From: Talinum fruticosum
Lineage: Eukaryota; Streptophyta; Magnoliopsida; Caryophyllales; Talinaceae
DNA: 64,000 nt
Assembly: GCA_021018815.1 (NCBI GenBank)
Contig: JAITYX010000012.1
Location: 2,728,001-2,792,000, forward strand
Direction: 5' to 3'
Shown here: positions 23,673-33,697 of the stretch, in pieces
Numbering within the stretch: position 1 is the first letter of the stretch
How the letters are laid out: each line of letters opens with the position of its first letter
The notes under the pieces: model-generated
Database searches by the model: none
Seen by the model: only the letters and a program-made list of their open reading frames with translations
Told to the model about the DNA's origin: nothing
Made by a program: the position numbers and the translations under genes

Positions 23673-25456
23673 TAGGGCTGGGGCAACGGGCCGGGCTGGC
23701 TGGGTCGTGGCCGGCCCATTACTATAAACGATCGGGTTGTGCCGGGGAAAAATAAATGGGCTGGGCCGGATCATGGGTCATCCGACCCCGACCCGCCCAT
23801 GACCCGCCCATGGGCCGGAGCTAAATAAAAGGCACTTGACTTTGATCAAACACATAAGCAAAGAGTGAAGTGAGAAAAACTTTCACCTAACCGTAATGTA
23901 ATGTAATTTGCAGATGTTTCGAGGGACAACTAGGAGCTTTTTTTGGGGGAGGGGACATCACAAATCAAAATCATGACAACCAGTGCAACAATGCTTCTAC
24001 GTAAATTTTGGGAGATTCACAATGATCCTTACAATTCGAGAGCCGATGATAGATATATCATAATTAAAGAGTTAAACTGTTACACATAATGTCCTACACA
24101 TCGAGAAGCATCTCTAAGGAGGGAGCAATCTCGTTGAAATTTTGCTCGAAATTGCGTAAAAGACAACCGGATATAGATTTCACATATGACACATTGAAGG
24201 ATAACAAAAGAACTCCGTAACGATTCGGTTGTTCCGCCTTCAACAAGTAGAACTTGCATCGTCATAGATATTAGATTTGATGATACGAGCAAAATATGGC
24301 TCGTCATTTTGGCATTTCTATCAACAAGTCACAAGCGATCGAGCCCTCTCCTTTCGAAGCCTTTCCAATTCCTTCACCATTTGCCGGTGTTCCATGGTCA
24401 ACCATGACTCCCCAAAGCTCAATGACATTAGCCCACCCATTGTCGCAATCCGCATCCGGGGTTGAGAGGCAGTAAAACCCAACTCCGAGTCTTCCGTCCT
24501 AGCAACTCCAGAGCAACTAGAGGACATAAAAACTATAAATGCAATATCCATGGTTCAAAGACAACTAGTCCACAACAAATCAACAATGAAGGTGAACAAT
24601 CCCTCCCCCTCCTCGTGGCCTAAGCATGATCCTCGTAATAAGGAGGATTTGAACCATCTCGAGATTCATAACAATGGTCTTTCCGTGCTTTCGATGGCCA
24701 CAACATACAACACAATGAAAACCCAATAGCATGCGGATCATCAAACTAAAGTAAATAATCGAAGGGCACTGGATGGGTGCCAAGAGTAAATAACATTGAA
24801 AATCAAATAAGACAATCTGTACAAATCAAATAAGGAGGTGAGATATGAACAAAGAAACCAAATTCAAAACGAAGAGCAACAAAACCCAATTTTGAAAAAT
24901 ACAAAGCAAGTACTTGAGGAGTGGGAGCGTAAGGAAGCGTGCGCTGACAAATTAGGGTTTCGACGAAGCGAGAGAGAGAGAGCGACGGTGACGAAGGCTT
25001 CGGCTCCGGCTCACCGACGACGGTGGCGAGATGGTGGAAGAGCAACGGCGAGAGAGACAGAGAGAAAGCAATGGCCACGATGGACAGAGAGACAGGGCGT
25101 GCGAGAGAGCGAGACGGTGGTAGAAGGCTTCGGGCTCGGTTCACCTGGCGACGGTGGCGAGATGGTGGAAGAGTGACAACGAGAAAGACAAGTCGTGAGA
25201 GAGAGACAGAGCAATGGCAACGATGGACAGAGAGACAGGGCGTGTGAGAGAGAGCAATGGCGTAAGGCTTCGGGCGTGAGAGACCGGACGAGATGGGTCT
25301 CCCGAATTGGCCCATGAATGACCCATCTATGACCCGCGCATGACCCTTCTTTTTGTGGCCCTTTGGGCCCGACTCTTTACTAAAGAAATGGGCTTTGACC
25401 CTTTTTTTAGGCCCGACCCTGGATACCCATTGGGGCCCCGCCCACTACCCAGTCTA
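23673..25456. mobile_element. Non-autonomous hAT element with 8-bp TSD
   Basis: TTCACATC lies at 23665-23672 and again at 25457-25464; 8-bp duplications are typical of hAT. The ends are imperfect inverted repeats (TAGGGCTGGGGC at left; TAGACTGGGTAG on the opposite strand at right), with GC-rich subterminal 'ggcccatgacccg'-type repeats on both sides (23770-23820, 25290-25450). Removing the element restores copia RNase H ('LKDLGLVIH' joined to 'PIKCDNQSALS'). No transposase is recognisable, so it would need one in trans. Confidence 0.9.
24963..25275. repeat. GA-rich tandem duplication inside the hAT element
   Basis: Blocks 'gatggacagagagacag' (25080 and 25225), 'ggtggcgagatggtggaag' (25022 and 25150) and 'aaggcttcgg' (24992, 25124, 25265) repeat at roughly 130-150-bp spacing. 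The long ORFs on both strands come from this repetitive composition. Confidence 0.8.
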
Positions 25457-25464
25457 TTCACATC

Positions 25465-25654
25465 CATCCCCATCAAGTGTGATAATCAAAGTGCCCTTAG
25501 TATCATAAAGAATCTAGTTCAACATTCAAAGACAAAGCAACATCAAGGTCAAATATCATTTTCTAAGAGACCACTCTAAAAAGATGATATTGAACTTGAA
25601 TTTATTCCTACTAAATTTCAATTAGCTTATATCTTCACAAAACCTCTCGTGTGA
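25465..25654 (+). pseudogene. Copia element 2 RNase H, second part
   Basis: It continues from 23672 after the hAT insertion: 'PIKCDNQSALSIIKN', 'VQHSKTKQHQGQI', 'LEFIPTKFQLAYIFTKPL' then a stop near 25652. The order and spacing match 10150-10375 of copia element 1. Confidence 0.85.
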
Positions 25655-26312
25655 AGATCAATTTTGCTTTAATAGGAATGAACTTGGTATGATGAAAGCA
25701 TGATTAATTGAGTGATTGCATGAGAATTTATGTGTTTAAATGTTTATTATATGATATAAGAAAATAGCTTGTGCTTCAGCTTGAAATATCATTAAACTAG
25801 ACTCGTAGTTATTGAGTTTCTTAGTGTATTGTGAGCACCTTAGACACTTTACTCGAGTCGGACTCAATTATGAGAAAAATGGACATTAAAATTCTAAGAT
25901 TATCTCTAATTCAATAGAGAATCTTTGAAATATTTTTGAAAATCTCTTTTTCTCTTTCTATCAAGCTGAACGGTTAAGAAACTAGCCATTGGAAGGAAGC
26001 AGCTTCAAGAAGTAACCGTTAGACACCGAATCGCCAAACGGTCAACTAGCCGTTCATCGTGCAAACCGATTCAAGTAAGGCCTTTGTTCCTTGAGAGCTC
26101 TTGATTTATAAATAGCATCTGTTCATCCTCATTCATGTACTTTGTTATCTTTCACTCTCTCACTTTCATCTCTCAAACTTAGAATCCCAACTCGACACTA
26201 TTTCGGACTCGGATTCTCTACTCTCAACTTTCTACTCTCTTACTCTTCATTCTCACTCGTTAACTCGTTCAGTATTTCTCTTTCTCAAGCCAAATTCTCT
26301 CTTTCTCTCGAC
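25655..26312 (+). other. Spacer between copia 2 pol and env-like ORF, with a candidate internal promoter
   Basis: No ORF. A TATA-like TTTATAAATAG lies near 26105, followed by a CT-rich stretch and the env-like ATG at 26313. The layout parallels 10376-10955. Confidence 0.5.
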
Positions 26313-27063
26313 ATGTCAAAGAGAGGAGGCACAGCTGAAGGAGGGTCAGCCACCAAAAGGCTAGAACCTGAACTTCCCAACCTAAGGATCCACAGAAGGT
26401 CATCTCTAAAGGCAAGGCTCTTGCCTTCAATGAGCCAAAGAATCTAATTTTTTTCCCCACAATATTTTCTTAAAGAAAAATTCTTATTATCTACCAAAAT
26501 CTCGTGGATAAAACCACTTCTCAAAATAGGGATTACATTTATCTCGAGCTAGTCTCAAAGTTCTACTCTCACTTGACCTTAAAAGAAAATGTGGTTTACT
26601 CTCTCATTTAGGGGAAGAACATCATCATCAATCTTCCTCTTCTTCGTAAGCTCTTTGAAGTTCAAACTCTTTTTGAACTCAAATACCATTCCTTTCATAA
26701 AAAAATCATTGATTATTTCTTTGATAAATATGCTAGAGTCATCCCCAAGTCCTAAAAGAACTTTTCTATGACCGAGATGAAGTCCGAGGCTAGACTTCTA
26801 TGCTTTTTCTTGATGAGAACAAGTGTTCTCATTCTATCCATCTAAGAAAAACCCCAACAAGCAAGGTTCTCAAAGTTTAGTATGACATTCTCAAGGGATA
26901 TGAGATTGAACTCTTCGCTTTCATCATTGATCGATTGCTTCGTTCCCTTAGATCATAAGAAACCCCTACCTTTTGGAGCCCTTCTCTCTGCTATCTTTTC
27001 TCATTTTAAAGTAGAGCTTCCTAATGATCTATATAAATTCCTTGAGCCAACCATCTGCATTGG

Positions 27064-28098
27064 TGATGGAGAGTTGCTTGCTACATGGACTCCAAAACCT
27101 TGTGTCATCGTTACCATGGTACAAAACGAAGTGCTAGCATGATAACCTACGGGTTAATGAACGTTTGTACAAAAATAATGCAAGCTGGTCGGTCCATATT
27201 TCTTTCTACAAATAAATCAAGCAAGAGAAGGAGCATTCTAGAAGCATACATCATGGTGAAGGAAGGTTGTTAGAATCTTGACAAAGGAGGAAGCAACCGT
27301 GGCCACATGTTCCTTAACCATCAAATGCTTGGCTAGAATTCACCCTAGCTTGGCTTGGAGAAAGGGAAAGGAATATTGTTAGTTAACATTTTGTTTTTTC
27401 TTTATTTTTAGCCTACATTCGGTTATGTAAGATGCCATGGCAAGGCATTATATATTCAGCTCATGTGCTGCATTGTAAAACACCTTTGATGAATATATTT
27501 GAGTTTAAACTCTTGAGTCTGGATTGCTCGCTTTTGAATCCTCAAAGCTGTATCCGTGCTTGGCATCACGGTGGTGTTCTTTGAGTCTCTTGAGTCCCGG
27601 TGGTGTTGCTGTATCCGGACCACTTAAGAGCGCCCCTTGATTCACTCGGTGGTGTTGTCTGTATCCGAGCCCGAGTCAAGGTTCTATCCCTCACTTTGCC
27701 GCCTCATATCTCACAATCTATCCAGCCATTTCACTCCAAATTTTAACCACAATCCTTACAGTCCATCTACTACCATTCCTCCAATTTTTAGCTCCATCCA
27801 AGAAACCCTCCGTCCTCCACCCTTGATCCAAACAGAAGATATCAGCTCGTACGTCCAGTCCAGCACTGTTCACTTCGGCGTGCGGATCAAGGCCTTCCTC
27901 TTATCCAAAATTCACGAAACTTGGTCACAATCAACCATTACCAATTACCATCCTTCCTACCAAATTTCAGCCAAGACCAAGCACTTTTGCCCCTCCATTT
28001 CCCCAATCTGCCAAGATTGCGCAAGCAGGCCGCATTCCGCCCGGTTGTGCTTCTTGCGGTTTTCTCCACTTTTTCTTTGCTTCCGCCACTACACATCA
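27064..28098 (+). mobile_element. 5' LTR of the young gypsy element
   Basis: 1035 bp, TGATGG...CACATCA. A TATA-like CATTATATATTC lies at about 27446-27457. Tandem 'ggtggtgtt' motifs (27570-27660) recur, also in the solo LTRs of the family. Confidence 0.95.
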
Positions 28099-28102
28099 TT
28101 TT

Positions 28103-28114
28103 TGGTATCGAGCC
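28103..28114 (+). other. Primer-binding site, tRNA-iMet type (young gypsy)
   Basis: TGGTATCGAGCC followed by AGGTTC. The canonical site is TGGTATCAGAGCC, so one base is missing. It lies 4 nt after the LTR end. Confidence 0.85.
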
Positions 28115-28182
28115 AGGTTCTGAACCTAGGGTGATTGTGTCCATTCCCACAAAAAACCAAAATCCAAAAGAAATAGCCAGCC

Positions 28183-28708
28183 ATGAACTCCGACTTGTTT
28201 TTGACAAGATCGTTAACCGGAACTCCGAAAGCAAAAGAAGAGCAGCGTGAAAATGTTTTTCACACAAGAGGGACCGTGCATAGCAAGGTGTGCTCCATTA
28301 TTATTGATGGAGGTTGTAGCACGAATGTAGCTTCCGCAACCATGGTGGAAAAGCTTGGGCTTCCCACAACACCCCACCCTCATCCATACAAACTTCGAGT
28401 GGGTAAATCATGGTGAACATTTTCAAGTCAATTCTAAGTGTCTTATTTCATTTAGCATTGGCAAGAATTATTGTGACGAGGTATGGTGTGATGTTGTTCC
28501 AATAGACGCTTGTCATGTATTGCTTGGTAGACCGTGGCTATTTGATAGAAGGGTCATGCATGACGGATTCTTAAACACTTACACCTTTGTTAAGGATCAC
28601 AAAAGGATAACCCTACTTCCTTTGTCACCAAGCCAAATTCTGAAACTACCCCACAAAAGCCTCCACTCCAAACCGACCCCTTACTCACCTATGGAGAAAA
28701 TTTCTTGA
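28183..28708 (+). pseudogene. Young gypsy element: aspartic protease
   Basis: 'ENVFHTRGTVHSKVCSIIID' leads into the active site as DGGCSTNVAS (family: DGGSCTNVAS-like), then 'MVEKLGLP'. A frameshift near 28397 moves the rest to another frame ('SIGKNYCDEVWCDVVPIDA', 'CHVLLGRPWLFDRRVMHDGF'). A stop at 28706-28708 separates it from RT. The protease would process the Gag-Pol polyprotein. The ATG at 28183 is only the first in the frame; the true upstream gag is deleted. Confidence 0.85.
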
Positions 28709-28709
28709 A

Positions 28710-30412
28710 ATCTAAACAAGCATGAATTTCGGCCTTCCAAGGAACTCATCCTCCTTACACCAAATGAGACCGAGAGCCCTACTCAAACAGCCCACCCCCT
28801 GCCAAAGAACTCTTAACCAAATTTGTCCATGTTTTCCCAAATGAAATTCCTCTTGGCCTTCCCCCACAAAGAACCATCCAACACCACATAGACCTTATTC
28901 CGGATCCATACTACCCAACAAACCTGCCTATAGGATGAATCCCAAGGATGCCCAAGAAGTCCAAAGGCAAGTTGAGGAGTTGGTAGCAAAAGGTCTCGTA
29001 AGGGAGAGTAGAAGTCCTTGTGCGGTGCCAACTTTGTTGGTCCCTAAAAAGGATGGATCCATGAGGATGTGTGTGGACAGCCGTGCCATAAACAAAATCA
29101 CAATCAAGTATAGACATCCTATTCCAAGGCTTGAGGATATGCTAGATGAACTCCATGGATCCCAAATATTTTCAAAGATAGACTTGAGGAGCGGATATTA
29201 TCAAATTAGAATCCGAGAAGGGGATGAATGGAAGACCGCTTTCAATACTAAGGGTGGCCTTTATGAATGGATGGTCATGCCGTTTGGTTTATCCAATGCA
29301 CCAAGTACCTTTATGAGACTCATGAATCAAGTGTTCCGACCACTTATTGGCAAATTTGTGGTTGTTTATTTTGATGACATCTTGGTGTATAGTAGAAATG
29401 AGGAAGAGCATTACAATCACCTTGCTCAAGTCCTCAAGATTTTGGAAGGAGAGAAGCTATGGGGCAACTTACAAAAGTGCACATTCTTCACTTCGGAGGT
29501 AGTCTTCCTCGGGTATGTTGTCTCTGCGCAAGGAATCAAGGTGGATGAAAGTAAGGTAGACGCCATCCCTTCATGGCCCATCCCGGCCAGCATTCATGAT
29601 GTTAGGAGTTTTCATGGCCTAGCTTCATTCTACCGGAGATTCATCAAAGACTTTAGCACCATCATGGCTCCCATGACCGAGGTGCTCAAAGAGAGTGCAT
29701 TCCGGTGGAACTCCAAAGCTCAAGAAGCTTTGAAGCAATCAAGCAAAAATTATCACAAGCTCCGGTCCTTGTTCTACCAAGCTTTGAGAAGATTTTTGAA
29801 GTAGAATGTAATGCCTCGGGTGTAGGCATCGGCGGAATTCTTTCTCAAGAAGGACGACCCATTGCCTTCTTTAGTGAAAAACTAAGCGAGCCAAGGAGGA
29901 AATACTCAACATATGACAAAGAGTTCTATGCCATTGTGAGGACTTTGGAACATTGGAGCCATTATCTTGTGGCTAATGAGTTCATTTTACATTCGGATCA
30001 TGAGGCTTTGAAATACATCCAAGGGCAACATAAGCTCAATCCAAGGCATGGAAAATGGGTAGAGTATTTGCAAACTTTCCATTTCACCATCAAACATAAA
30101 TCCGGTAAAATGAATAAGGGTGCGGATGCTCTTTCCAGGAGGTACCTATTGTTGTTCCAATTACAAACTCAAGTCCTTGGTTTTGAACACTTGAAATCTT
30201 TGTACTCTAATGATGAGGATTTTTGTGAAATATTTCGAGATTGTTCTAAACATCCAAAGGGCGACTTTTTGATCCAAGGAGGCTATCTTTTTAAGGGAGC
30301 ACGTCCGTGTGTGCCTCGGTGTGGCACAAGGGAATTACTCATCCGAGAGGTTCATAGTGGCACACTTGCTGGCCATTTTGGTGTCCACAAGACAGTCAAG
30401 CATGTTGCGTGA
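28710..30412 (+). pseudogene. Young gypsy element: reverse transcriptase and RNase H
   Basis: RT landmarks are well preserved in the 28935-29804 ORF: '[20 protein letters not shown]', '[19 protein letters not shown]', '[13 protein letters not shown]', and an intact catalytic YFDD at 29367-29378. The linker '[16 protein letters not shown]' leads to a frameshift near 29735. RNase H follows (29740-30150) with '[18 protein letters not shown]', 'RKYSTYDKEFYAIV', 'LHSDHEALKYIQGQ' and 'NKGADALSRR'. The integrase zinc region begins near 30340 and is cut by a frameshift near 30405. A short N-terminal stretch before 28935 is in the same frame but lacks a start. Confidence 0.9.
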
Positions 30413-31511
30413 ACATTACTATTGGCCGAGAATGGAGAGTGATGCGCAGGAGATATTGAAGTGTTGTGCGGTGTGTCAAGAGGCAAAGAGCCACTCCCTA
30501 TCTCAAGGGCTCTATACACCATTACCTACACCCGCTCAACCATGGGAGGATGTGAGTATGGATTTTATTTTGGGGCTACCGAGAACACAAAGAAACAAGG
30601 ATTCTATCTTTGTAGTGGTCGACCGTTTCTCTAAAATGGCTCATTTCATTCCATGCAACAAAACCAATGATGCCACACAAATTGCCGATCTATACTTCAA
30701 AGAAGTGGTAAGGTTACATGGCGTTCCCAAGTCAATTGTGTCGGACCGAGACAAGCAAATTCCTTAGCCATTTTTGGCTCACCTTGTGGAAAAAGTTGGG
30801 GACTAAACTTAAATTTAGTACCACATGTCATCCTCAAACGGATGGACAAACGGAGGTAACAAATCGGACATTGGGTGTGCTACTAAGGTCTTTGATTAAA
30901 ACAAACACCAAAGCATGGGATCAACTCCTAGCTCACGCCGAGTTTGCTTACAATAGAGCTCCTAGCAAGACAACAGGGCTAAGTCCGTTTAAAGTTGTCT
31001 ATGGTATGGACCCAATAACTCCGCTTGACTTAACCCCAAGAGAGAATGCTGAAAAGCCGAGTATTGATGCGATCAAAAGGGTCCAGAAATACAAAGAATG
31101 CATGAGCAAGTAAAAACCAAAATTGAGCTGTCCAACGCCAAATACAAACAAGCAAGTTGACAAGGGAAAGAAGAGGATGATCTTTCGTCCTGGAGATTTG
31201 GTATGGGTCCATTTGAGGAAAGAACGATTTCCAGCCAAACGAAAGTCCAAGTTAATGCCCCGAGCTGATGGACCGTTTGAGGTGCTAGAACGGATTGGAG
31301 ACAATGCGTACAAAGTGGATTTGCCCGGACACTATAGAGTATCCGCTACTTTCAATGTGGCCGATCTCTCACCATACTTTGAAGATGATACTCTAGAGAA
31401 TTTGAGGACAAATTCCTTTTCACAAGGGGAGGATGATGGAGAGTTGCTTGCTACATGGACTCCAAAACCTTGTGTCATCGTTACCATGGTACAAAACGAA
31501 GTGCTAGCATG
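30340..31511 (+). pseudogene. Young gypsy element: integrase
   Basis: HHCC zinc domain: '[11 protein letters not shown]' (30375) then, after a frameshift, '[12 protein letters not shown]' (30463). Core: '[16 protein letters not shown]' (30540), '[19 protein letters not shown]', 'SIVSDRDKQ' (30733), a frameshift near 30765, then 'FSTTCHPQTDGQTEVTNRTL'. After another shift near 31113, the C-terminal domain runs from 31123: 'KRMIFRPGDLVWVHLRKERF', 'RIGDNAYKVDLPGHY', 'NVADLSPYFED'. The last frame crosses into the 3' LTR at 31434 and continues 26 codons to a stop at 31510-31512. No chromodomain is seen. Frameshifts make it inactive unless some are consensus errors. Confidence 0.9.
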
Positions 31512-32467
31512 ATAACCTACGGGTTAATGAACGTTTGTACAAAAATAATGCAAGCTGGTCGGTCCATATTTCTTTCTACAAATAAATCAAGCAAGAGAAG
31601 GAGCATTCTAGAAGCATACATCATGGTGAAGGAAGGTTGTTAGAATCTTGACAAAGGAGGAAGCAACCGTGGCCACATGTTCCTTAACCATCAAATGCTT
31701 GGCTAGAATTCACCCTAGCTTGGCTTGGAGAAAGGGAAAGGAATATTGTTAGTTAACATTTTGTTTTTTCTTTATTTTTAGCCTACATTCGGTTATGTAA
31801 GATGCCATGGCAAGGCATTATATATTCAGCTCATGTGCTGCATTGTAAAACACCTTTGATGAATATATTTGAGTTTAAACTCTTGAGCTGGATTGCTCGC
31901 TTTTGAATCCTCAAAGCTGTATCCGTGCTTGGCATCACGGTGGTGTTCTTTGAGTCTCTTGAGTCCCGGTGGTGTTGCTGTATCCGGACCACTTAAGAGC
32001 GCCCTTGATTCACTCGGTGGTGTTGCTTGTATCCGAGCCCGAGTCAAGGTTCTATCCCTCACTTTGCCGCCTCATATCTCACAATCTATCCAGCCATTTC
32101 ACTCCAAATTTTAACCACAATCCTTACAGTCCATCTACTACCATTCCTCCAATTTTTAGCTCCATCCAAGAAACCCTCCGTCCTCCACCCTTGATCCAAA
32201 CAGAAGATATCAGCCTGTACGTCCAGTCCAGTACTGTTCACTTCCGGCGTGCGGATCAAGGCCTTCCTCTTATCCAAAATTCACGAAACTTGGTCACAAT
32301 CAACCATTACCAATTACCATCCTTCCTACCAAATTTCAGCCAAGACCAAGCACTTTTGCCCCTCCATTTCCCCAATCTGCCAAGATTGCGCAAGCGTGCC
32401 GCATTCTGCCCGGTTGTGCTTCTTGCGGTTTTCTCCACTTTTTCTTTGCTTCCGCCACTACACATCA
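31434..32467 (+). mobile_element. 3' LTR of the young gypsy element
   Basis: 1034 bp, preceded by the purine-rich 'cacaaggggaggatga', which gives the polypurine tract. Nearly identical to 27064-28098. Differences cluster after 31885, for example at 31885-31895, 32003, 32025, 32215 and 32395. Confidence 0.95.
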
Positions 32468-33260
32468 ATTGGCAAGCCTGAGCTCATCAGTATGGGATAC
32501 AGGAAACTACTCCTGGTGTCCGGATACACAGCTCTAAACTTCCACCTCCTTATTCTCGGACTCAAAAGAGTTCCGAATCTCTTCTTCCGATAGTCGGTCC
32601 ATCATCTTCTTAGCCTACCCCTTCTACTAACATACATTAGAAGGTGGCCTCACATTTTGGTGTTCTCGCCAAAGAGTTACAATCAACTCTTGGTGCATTC
32701 TAGGCTTTCATTCCTATTCTAACTCGGCTTGAGCACGGCTCAAAATCGGATAGATCGAGTTAAGCTCGATCACCGAGCTGAAGGAAGTTATCAAAAGGTA
32801 GCAAGACCAGATTAGCCGTCTCTAAGACCGCAGATCCGAGGCTTTTGAGGACTCAAAATCAGCTTCGACTCAAACTCATCCTCGAGTCTTCCAGCTCTTC
32901 GACTCCGAGTCAAAAGAAGAAGAAGAAGTTAGAGCGAGGCCAAGTCGAAGGCAAAGGAGAAAATGAACCAGAGGTTATTTCCTTGGAGCACACCGAGTCA
33001 ACATTAGAGGAAGTTGGGGACGTTGGTCAGTCCCAAGCTCAACCTCTTGCGCAATCTACTCAAGCCGAGGAAGCCGAGGGCTTAGAAAAGGATGTAGAGG
33101 AAGCGGCGCCTTGACTTCAAAGAATTGCTCCGCAAGAACAAGCACCTCCTCTCCTCATGCCGCCAATTGCACATCCAGCGAAGCATCATCTCGGCGTTAT
33201 AGGTGCGGACATAAGGGTCCTCATTCCTCCTCCTCCTCTCGCACTACTCCACCCCCTTAA

Positions 33261-33697
33261 TTTTCTTTTTTATTTTTTGTGTCCAACATTTCTATATCTC
33301 CTCTCTTCCCTACTTATGATTTTTGTTTTTTGATGAAATGCATATGGGGAGAAATATTTGGAGAGATACTTAGTTGGTTTAGGGGAGCTTACTCTATGTT
33401 TTTGTTTTTTATTTGTTTCTAAGTAATGTTCAATGATCAATGAAAACTAGTATATTCCGAGCATCAATGATTCTTAGTTTTTGTTTCTACTCGATAAATA
33501 GTTTTACGTTGCTCTGAATTGCTCTAATTCATTAAAATTAGCATAATCAGCTCTAATAACGAATTCCAACTTTATACTACTATGTCTAACTCAGACCACT
33601 CTAACAGCTTATTCGTTTTGAGCAATGAAAACTTAACTATATGAACTTCTAACGCTATTTTATAAATGTTGAATGCCTTTCATCAAAAAGGGGAGAT
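33261..33697 (+). other. Copia 2 3' untranslated region and polypurine tract
   Basis: T-rich, no ORF. It ends with AAAAAGGGGAGAT (33685-33697), identical to the tract of copia element 1. Confidence 0.7.

Larger units (their letters stand above)
27064..32467 (+). mobile_element. Young full-length Ty3/gypsy element without gag (5.4 kb)
   Basis: Complete structure: 5-bp TSD ATTGG at 27059-27063 and 32468-32472; LTRs 27064-28098 and 31434-32467, beginning TGATGG and ending CACATCA; primer-binding site 28103-28114; polypurine tract just before 31434. The two LTRs differ by about eight substitutions and three 1-nt indels by eye, so insertion was recent relative to its neighbours. The internal region is only 3.3 kb and runs from primer-binding site straight to protease: gag is missing. 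Domain order protease, RT, RNase H, integrase fits Ty3/gypsy; the coding style is chromovirus-like but I see no chromodomain. It lies in the env-like ORF of copia element 2. Confidence 0.95.
26313..33260 (+). pseudogene. Env-like extra ORF of Sirevirus-like element 2, split by a gypsy element
   Basis: The ATG at 26313 gives 'MSKRGGTAEGGSATKR' and frames then change. The part to 27058 aligns with 11060-11435 and 12716-12960 of element 1. The gypsy element 27064-32467 follows, and the ORF resumes at 32473. 'QETTPGVRIHS'-like sequence (32500) matches 13040-13060 of element 1. An acidic, glutamate-rich C-terminal part lies at 32845-33114 ('EEVGDVGQSQAQPLAQS'), ending near 33260. Function is unknown; env-like is a positional name. 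It is not functional here because of the insertion and of frameshifts. Confidence 0.6.

Noticed and set aside
24803..25315. 170-residue minus-strand ORF and an overlapping 112-residue plus-strand ORF
   Set aside because: Both come from the GA-rich tandem duplication of the hAT element; low-complexity Arg/Ser/Leu composition, no domain.
27637..28250. Plus-strand ORFs of 165 and 109 residues in the gypsy LTR
   Set aside because: They lie within the LTR, recur in the other LTR with different stops, and have no recognisable domain.
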